Below, in pieces: positions 43,499 to 46,797 of a stretch of 46,797 nucleotides of DNA (the first letter of the stretch is position 1; each line of letters opens with the position of its first letter). This DNA is from Desulfobacteraceae bacterium. Lineage in GTDB: Bacteria > Desulfobacterota > Desulfobacteria > Desulfobacterales > Desulfosalsimonadaceae. The position numbers and the translations under genes are program-made. The stretch is taken from the NCBI GenBank assembly GCA_011390465.1, contig JAABSH010000028.1, positions 1-46,797 on the forward strand, in the 5' to 3' direction. Under the pieces are notes generated by a model that was not told where the DNA came from, made no database searches, and was given only the letters and a program-made list of their open reading frames with translations.

Positions 43499-44984
43499 TA
43501 TTTTTCTCCTGATCCTGCGGATGCTTTTTGGGTTGCGGCGGCAGTGTGATTCGGAACCCCGCCCCTCCGGTGTCCGGGTCAAAAACCTGAACGGTTCCAT
43601 TGTGCTCCCTGATGATTCCGTGTACCACGGACAGTCCCATGCCCGTATTTTCCGGTGTTTTATGGGTGCTGAAAAACGGTTCAAAAATTTTTGGCTTAAT
43701 GGCATCGGCAATGCCGGTGCCGTTGTCCGTGACCGTGAAAACAACATCTCCCCGGGGCGAAAGCTCCCAGCAAAGCCGCACCTCAGTTGCTTCTCCGGAC
43801 TGCATCGCATTTCGGATTAAATTGATCAGGGCCTGCTCAAGACGCAACGGGTCAACATATAAAAAAGGCGCAGGTGTTGGGCCGTTAAAAAAGAGCTGCA
43901 CGCTTCCGCCCATTTCTTTCCGAATCATGGCAACCGCGGAACCGGCCAGCCGGTCGGCCTGAGTCCATCGTTTTTCCCGCATGGTCCCTTTGCCAAAATC
44001 CAGAAGCTGCCGGACAATGTTTTCCATGCGCCGGACCTGATTGCGGATATCTTCCAAGGTCTTTTTGCTGGTGTCGCTGGTGCCGCTGTCCCGCAGGCCG
44101 CGCTGGGCTTTTCCGTCGATAAGGGACAATGGCCCCCCCAGTTCATGGGCAACGCCGGCGGCCAGTTGACCGATGGCCGCCATCTTTTCGCTTTGCCGCA
44201 GCCGGGCTTCCAGGGCCTGCTGGGTTTTTCGACGTTTGGCAATTTCTTTTTCAGAGCGATAGAGGCTGTCGAGCATGGTGTTCAGAGATTTCGCAAGTGA
44301 GGTAATTTCCCTGGGGCCGGTTTCCCTGGCCCGGTGAAAGCGCTTACCGTGTTGTACTTGCGCCATGCTGTTTGTCAGCGCTTCAAAGTAGCGGCCGGCG
44401 GCATGATGGAACCCAAGCAGGACAAAAACGGCTATTAAAACGCCAGCTCCGGCAATAATACCGGCAACCCGAACCCTGAGCCGGTGGATATAATTTTCAA
44501 AATCACTTTTTTTCCGGATGATCTGAAGCAGGCCGATGCTTTTTCCTGTGGTGTCGAACAACGGTACAAAATAGGAGTACACCCGGCGGCCCTGTATCTT
44601 TTCATATTGCCCGGTGCGTTCGCCGTCTTTGGCCACATCCAGGAGGTTCTGCTGATGGATATCCGGCTCAACAGCCCCCATTGAAGCAATGCGGTCTCCC
44701 TGCGTGTTGTAAACGTAGGCACCATAGACCCGGCCAATATGAAATACGGATTGAAGGGTCTGGCTGATGCTGCCGAAGCGTTCTTTTTCCAGACTGTAAC
44801 TTACCGGCAGGCGGATTGCCCGGGCCACAAGCTGCACATCCTCCTGCATCCGTTCTTCTACGATTTGCTCCAGCATGGCTAAGCCGATATAAGCAGCACC
44901 GGTCATGGCGATCAGCAGCGGCGCAATTACGTTGACGATCAGCACCGACCGCAGGCTTAACCGGTTGAAAAGCGGGTTTTTCAC
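43491..44984 (-). CDS. NtrB-like membrane sensor histidine kinase
   Basis: 497 residues from a GTG at 44984 preceded by AAAGGAGG at 7 nt; an ATG ten codons earlier has no such site. A transmembrane segment (VLIVNVIAPLLIAMTGAAYIGLAM) leads into an extracytoplasmic sensor region (~55-165, perhaps a dCache/sCache-like fold). A second membrane segment follows (VAGIIAGAGVLIAVFVLLGFH), then a HAMP region, a coiled coil, HisKA with H in AAGVAHELGGPLSLI, and a HATPase with N-box INLIRNAMQ, G1 VTDNGTGI and G2 GMGLSVVHGI. It transmits an external signal to the NtrC-like regulator directly downstream. Confidence 0.93.
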   Translation of the reverse strand: MKNPLFNRLSLRSVLIVNVIAPLLIAMTGAAYIGLAMLEQIVEERMQEDVQLVARAIRLPVSYSLEKERFGSISQTLQSVFHIGRVYGAYVYNTQGDRIASMGAVEPDIHQQNLLDVAKDGERTGQYEKIQGRRVYSYFVPLFDTTGKSIGLLQIIRKKSDFENYIHRLRVRVAGIIAGAGVLIAVFVLLGFHHAAGRYFEALTNSMAQVQHGKRFHRARETGPREITSLAKSLNTMLDSLYRSEKEIAKRRKTQQALEARLRQSEKMAAIGQLAAGVAHELGGPLSLIDGKAQRGLRDSGTSDTSKKTLEDIRNQVRRMENIVRQLLDFGKGTMREKRWTQADRLAGSAVAMIRKEMGGSVQLFFNGPTPAPFLYVDPLRLEQALINLIRNAMQSGEATEVRLCWELSPRGDVVFTVTDNGTGIADAIKPKIFEPFFSTHKTPENTGMGLSVVHGIIREHNGTVQVFDPDTGGAGFRITLPPQPKKHPQDQEKNNV

Positions 44985-45008
44985 AGACAAACCTCCTTTG
45001 ACATTATT

Positions 45009-45018
45009 GCACATGTGC
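45009..45018. promoter_or_regulatory. GCACATGTGC palindrome, candidate activator site
   Basis: A perfect 10-bp palindrome between the divergent kinase and DUF4168 genes, about 115 bp upstream of the sigma-54 promoter and 25 bp before the kinase start. A second partial arm, TTTTGACACAT, follows at 45020-45031. It is a candidate enhancer for the NtrC-like regulator. Confidence 0.45.
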
Positions 45019-45130
45019 TATTTTGACACATATTTTTTGCGGTTAAAAGGATTCTTTGATTTTTTTTGATTGTTTTAAATTATATAGAAAATTAAATAGT
45101 TATGAATATATATGAGACTTTTAACAAATT

Positions 45131-45146
45131 TGGCACAAACACTGCA
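45131..45146 (+). promoter_or_regulatory. Sigma-54 promoter for DUF4168 gene
   Basis: TGGCACAAACACTGCA matches TGGCAYRNNNNTTGCW at all invariant bases except T to C at one -12 region position, with the invariant GG and GC at correct spacing. It is 85 nt upstream of the start codon. Confidence 0.8.
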
Positions 45147-45230
45147 AACTATAAAAAGCATAAAAAGCAGTGCAGGCAATTTTAATATTGCCGTTTTTTT
45201 AACCGAAACCCAGAAGGAGGATTTTTTAAC

Positions 45231-45653
45231 ATGAGTATTCGAATTAAACGTAAACCAATGACGTCCTGGAAATTTTTTGCTGTGATCCTCGCTGCCTGTT
45301 TTCTGATGGCCGCGCCTCAGGTAATGGCGCAGGATAGCGGTCAGCAGGAAGGGTACAGAGGATCTCAGGAATACCAGTACCAACAGGAGACGAACACGGA
45401 TTTCAGCAACACGGAAATTGAGAAATTCGCTATGGCATTTAACGATGTTAATGAAATCAGAAGTGAGTATACCGAGGTGATCAGTGAAGTAAAAGATGCT
45501 GAAAAAGCCCAGGCGCTTCAGAGCCAATACACCCAGAAAATGATTAAATCCATCGAAGACAAAGGCCTTGATGTGGAACAGTACAATGAGATCAGCATGG
45601 CCATGCAGCAAGATCCCGAAATTCGGGAAAAAGTGCAGAAAATGAGTCAATAA
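45231..45653 (+). CDS. DUF4168 domain exported protein
   Basis: A 140-residue protein with a signal peptide (FFAVILAACFLMAAPQVMA-QD) and a Gln-rich start of the mature part. The last ~90 residues match DUF4168 (IEKFAMAFNDVNEIRSEYTEVI ... YTQKMIKSIEDKGLDVEQYNEISMAMQQDPEIREKV), a helical periplasmic or cell-surface domain of unknown function in Gram-negative bacteria. AGAAGGAGGATTTTTTAAC gives a strong ribosome binding site. It stands alone between a sigma-54 promoter and a strong terminator, divergent from the NtrB/NtrC-like pair, so it is the most likely output of that system, possibly a stress-response envelope protein. Confidence 0.85.
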   Translation: MSIRIKRKPMTSWKFFAVILAACFLMAAPQVMAQDSGQQEGYRGSQEYQYQQETNTDFSNTEIEKFAMAFNDVNEIRSEYTEVISEVKDAEKAQALQSQYTQKMIKSIEDKGLDVEQYNEISMAMQQDPEIREKVQKMSQ

Positions 45654-45705
45654 CGACCTCTGAAGATGGACATGATGACCGGATAAACCCGGTCATTGAA
45701 CAACG

Positions 45706-45740
45706 AAGCGGACCCCTGCTTGCAGGCGGTCCGCTTTTTT
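45706..45740 (+). terminator. Strong rho-independent terminator
   Basis: AAGCGGACC and GGTCCGCTT form a stem with an inner CCTG-CTTG-CAGG helix, followed by TTTTTT. It ends the DUF4168 transcript. Confidence 0.9.
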
Positions 45741-45809
45741 AATGGAATCATCACGCTGACTCCGGGCTCTGAAAGCTTAAATATGAATTTCCGGCCCTTG
45801 GATTACCTG

Positions 45810-45856
45810 TTGACCCTGGTTCGATGTCATGATATACATTTTAACAAATGTATATC
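45810..45856 (+). promoter_or_regulatory. Sigma-70 promoter with overlapping operator palindrome (toxin-antitoxin)
   Basis: TTGACC (45810-45815), a 17-nt spacer and TATACA (45833-45838) form a good vegetative promoter. The -10 lies inside the perfect inverted repeat GATATACATTT-TAAC-AAATGTATATC (45831-45856). This is the usual position of an operator for autorepression by AbrB-type antitoxins. Confidence 0.7.
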
Positions 45857-45882
45857 AAATTTAATGCCGAGGGAGACAACGC

Positions 45883-46116
45883 ATGCAGGTTTCAAAATGG
45901 GGAAACAGTCTGGCGATTCGGTTGCCGGCGGCGGTGGTCGAGGCCCTGGCCCTGCGGGAAGGGGACGACATTGAGGTGGTGATTGCGGATGCTCGGGTAT
46001 TTCAGATAAAAAAGAAACCCGGCCGGGAAGAGGTGCTGGCAAAGTTGCGTCAATTCCGGGGAAGATTACCGGATGATTTCACATTCGACCGAAACGATGC
46101 CAATGCCCGGGCCTGA
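45883..46116 (+). CDS. AbrB/MazE-type antitoxin
   Basis: A 77-residue swapped-hairpin DNA-binding protein (MQVSKWGNSLAIRLPAAVVEALAL..GDDIEVVI) with a toxin-binding C-terminal tail (REEVLAKLRQFRGRLPDDF). A GAGGGAGACAACGC ribosome binding site precedes the ATG. The preceding operator palindrome suggests autoregulation with the toxin. It is likely the antitoxin of the overlapping PIN gene. Confidence 0.88.
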   Translation: MQVSKWGNSLAIRLPAAVVEALALREGDDIEVVIADARVFQIKKKPGREEVLAKLRQFRGRLPDDFTFDRNDANARA

Positions 46117-46516
46117 AGAAGTTTTCATCGACAGCAACGTCCTGCTGTATCTTTTGTCGGAAAACCCTGATAAGGCGGAGCAGGCCGAGGCCATCGTTCA
46201 ATCAGGCGGCCGCATCAGTGTTCAGGTACTCAATGAAATCGTTAATGTGGCACGCCGCAAATTGTCGATGCCATGGGAGGAAATCAACGAACTGCTTTCA
46301 TTGATACGATATTTTTGTTCTGTTGAACCGTTGACGGTTGAAACCCAAGAGCGAGGTATCCGGATCGCCGGGCAATATAAGCTGAGCACCTATGATGCCA
46401 TGATTGTGGCGGCCGCGTTGATTGCGGGGTGCAAAATTTTATATTCCGAGGACATGAAGAATGGATTGCTTGTGGATAATCAGTTGCGTATCCGCAATCC
46501 TTTCATCTCAGTTTAA
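46097..46516 (+). CDS. PIN-domain toxin (VapC-like ribonuclease)
   Basis: A PIN-domain ribonuclease of 139 residues from an ATG at 46097 overlapping the antitoxin by 20 nt; an ATG 6 nt later is equally possible. Acidic residues of the PIN active site are seen: FIDSNVLLYLLS, VLNEIVNVARR, STYDAMIVAAAL and YSEDMKNG. With an AbrB-type partner it forms a type II toxin-antitoxin module. Likely targets are tRNA or rRNA, as for VapC proteins, not determined here. Confidence 0.88.
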   Translation: MPMPGPEEVFIDSNVLLYLLSENPDKAEQAEAIVQSGGRISVQVLNEIVNVARRKLSMPWEEINELLSLIRYFCSVEPLTVETQERGIRIAGQYKLSTYDAMIVAAALIAGCKILYSEDMKNGLLVDNQLRIRNPFISV

Positions 46517-46626
46517 AATCCAGTAAAATCCATATTGCCATTTTGCAACGTCAAATGTATACTCAGTGTAGATACGCTGCTCATGGCATGGCCCCTTCAA
46601 TCGAGATAAAATATGGGAGATAAAAT

Positions 46627-46710
46627 ATGCAAACAAAAATAAAAAAATGGGGTAACAGCCTTGCGGTACGAATACCAAAATCATTTGCGGTGAATGCAAA
46701 CTTAAGTTAA
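46627..46710 (+). pseudogene. Truncated AbrB-type antitoxin remnant (27 aa)
   Basis: ATG at 46627 after GGGAGATAAAAT. The 27-residue peptide MQTKIKKWGNSLAVRIPKSF.. is a clear AbrB/MazE N-terminus but stops at TAA (46708) after FAVNANLS, a third of normal length, and no toxin follows. Its DNA-binding half might still be made. The following sequence does not continue the family. Confidence 0.75.
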
Positions 46711-46749
46711 TCAGAGGAAAGTCAAGGTAAAATTTGCTTTTCTTTGAGC

Positions 46750-46797
46750 TGTTCTTTGAAAATTCGGTAATGCCTATATTTCTGGTAAAATATCTGC
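46750..46797 (+). other. CRISPR-leader-like sequence at right edge
   Basis: TGTTCTTTGAAAATT (46750-46764) is identical to 15 nt of the CRISPR leader at 11449-11463. The window ends 33 nt later, before any repeat could be seen. It may be the start of a second leader or a chance or dispersed match. The AT-rich 46517-46626 stretch holds no other feature. Confidence 0.4.

Noticed and set aside
42089-43810. Response regulator starting at 43810 with an N-terminal extension
   Set aside because: The extra residues lie inside the kinase gene in another frame; the ATG at 43498 has a good ribosome binding site and begins the receiver domain.

Overview
The window looks like chromosome from an anaerobic, sulfate-reducer-like member of the Desulfobacterota (Desulfobacterales-type). 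This is inferred from a type I-G CRISPR-Cas locus, an octaheme c-type cytochrome, an HdrD-like Fe-S protein, corrinoid-activator-like and CoA-disulfide-reductase-like genes, heavy sigma-54 regulation, probable UGA-encoded selenocysteine and many dispersed G+C-rich intergenic repeats. No rRNA or tRNA genes were recognised, so the taxonomy is not proven.

Layout. 1-1418: a sensor histidine kinase cut by the left edge, then a repeat-rich spacer. 2.0-12.9 kb: a WYL-type regulator, then a complete type I-G (formerly I-U) CRISPR-Cas operon, cas3-csb3-csb1-csb2-cas4/cas1-cas2, a ~205-nt leader and an array of 18 identical 37-nt repeats with 17 spacers. 12.9-17.2 kb: dispersed repeats, a RhuM/Fic-type gene that lost its Fic domain, a small orphan gene and phosphoglucomutase. 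17.2-25.2 kb: two overlapping cation:proton antiporter genes, a ClpX-like AAA+ ATPase with an acyl-CoA-synthetase-like gene, a 38-bp tandem repeat that imitates CRISPR, an XRE-cupin regulator and an amidohydrolase.

25.3-41.9 kb is a thiol/sulfur redox region. It holds two thioredoxin-like genes behind sigma-54 promoters, a ferredoxin-ASKHA corrinoid-activator-like protein, three pyridine-nucleotide-disulfide oxidoreductase paralogues, an octaheme tetrathionate-reductase-family cytochrome, an HdrD-like protein, a PAS sigma-54 activator, DUF1638 and DUF4242-like genes, an LpxR-like outer-membrane protein and a metallo-beta-lactamase-fold protein. The octaheme cytochrome and one oxidoreductase each carry a single in-frame UGA exactly where relatives have a redox-active cysteine. 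Both are best read as selenoproteins, and one has a strong SECIS-like hairpin.

42.1-46.8 kb: an NtrB/NtrC-like two-component system divergent from a DUF4168 exported protein behind a near-consensus sigma-54 promoter, then an AbrB/PIN toxin-antitoxin operon with an autoregulatory-type operator. At the right edge a truncated antitoxin remnant is followed by a 15-nt motif shared with the CRISPR leader, which may mark a second CRISPR leader.

Main points: (i) two probable selenocysteine redox proteins within 8.5 kb, one a decahistidine-free, eight-heme cytochrome with Sec at its likely active-site Cys; (ii) paired upstream palindromes (GTARCGYTAC type) and sigma-54 promoters suggesting one activator controls two thioredoxin loci; (iii) an apparently intact type I-G CRISPR system.
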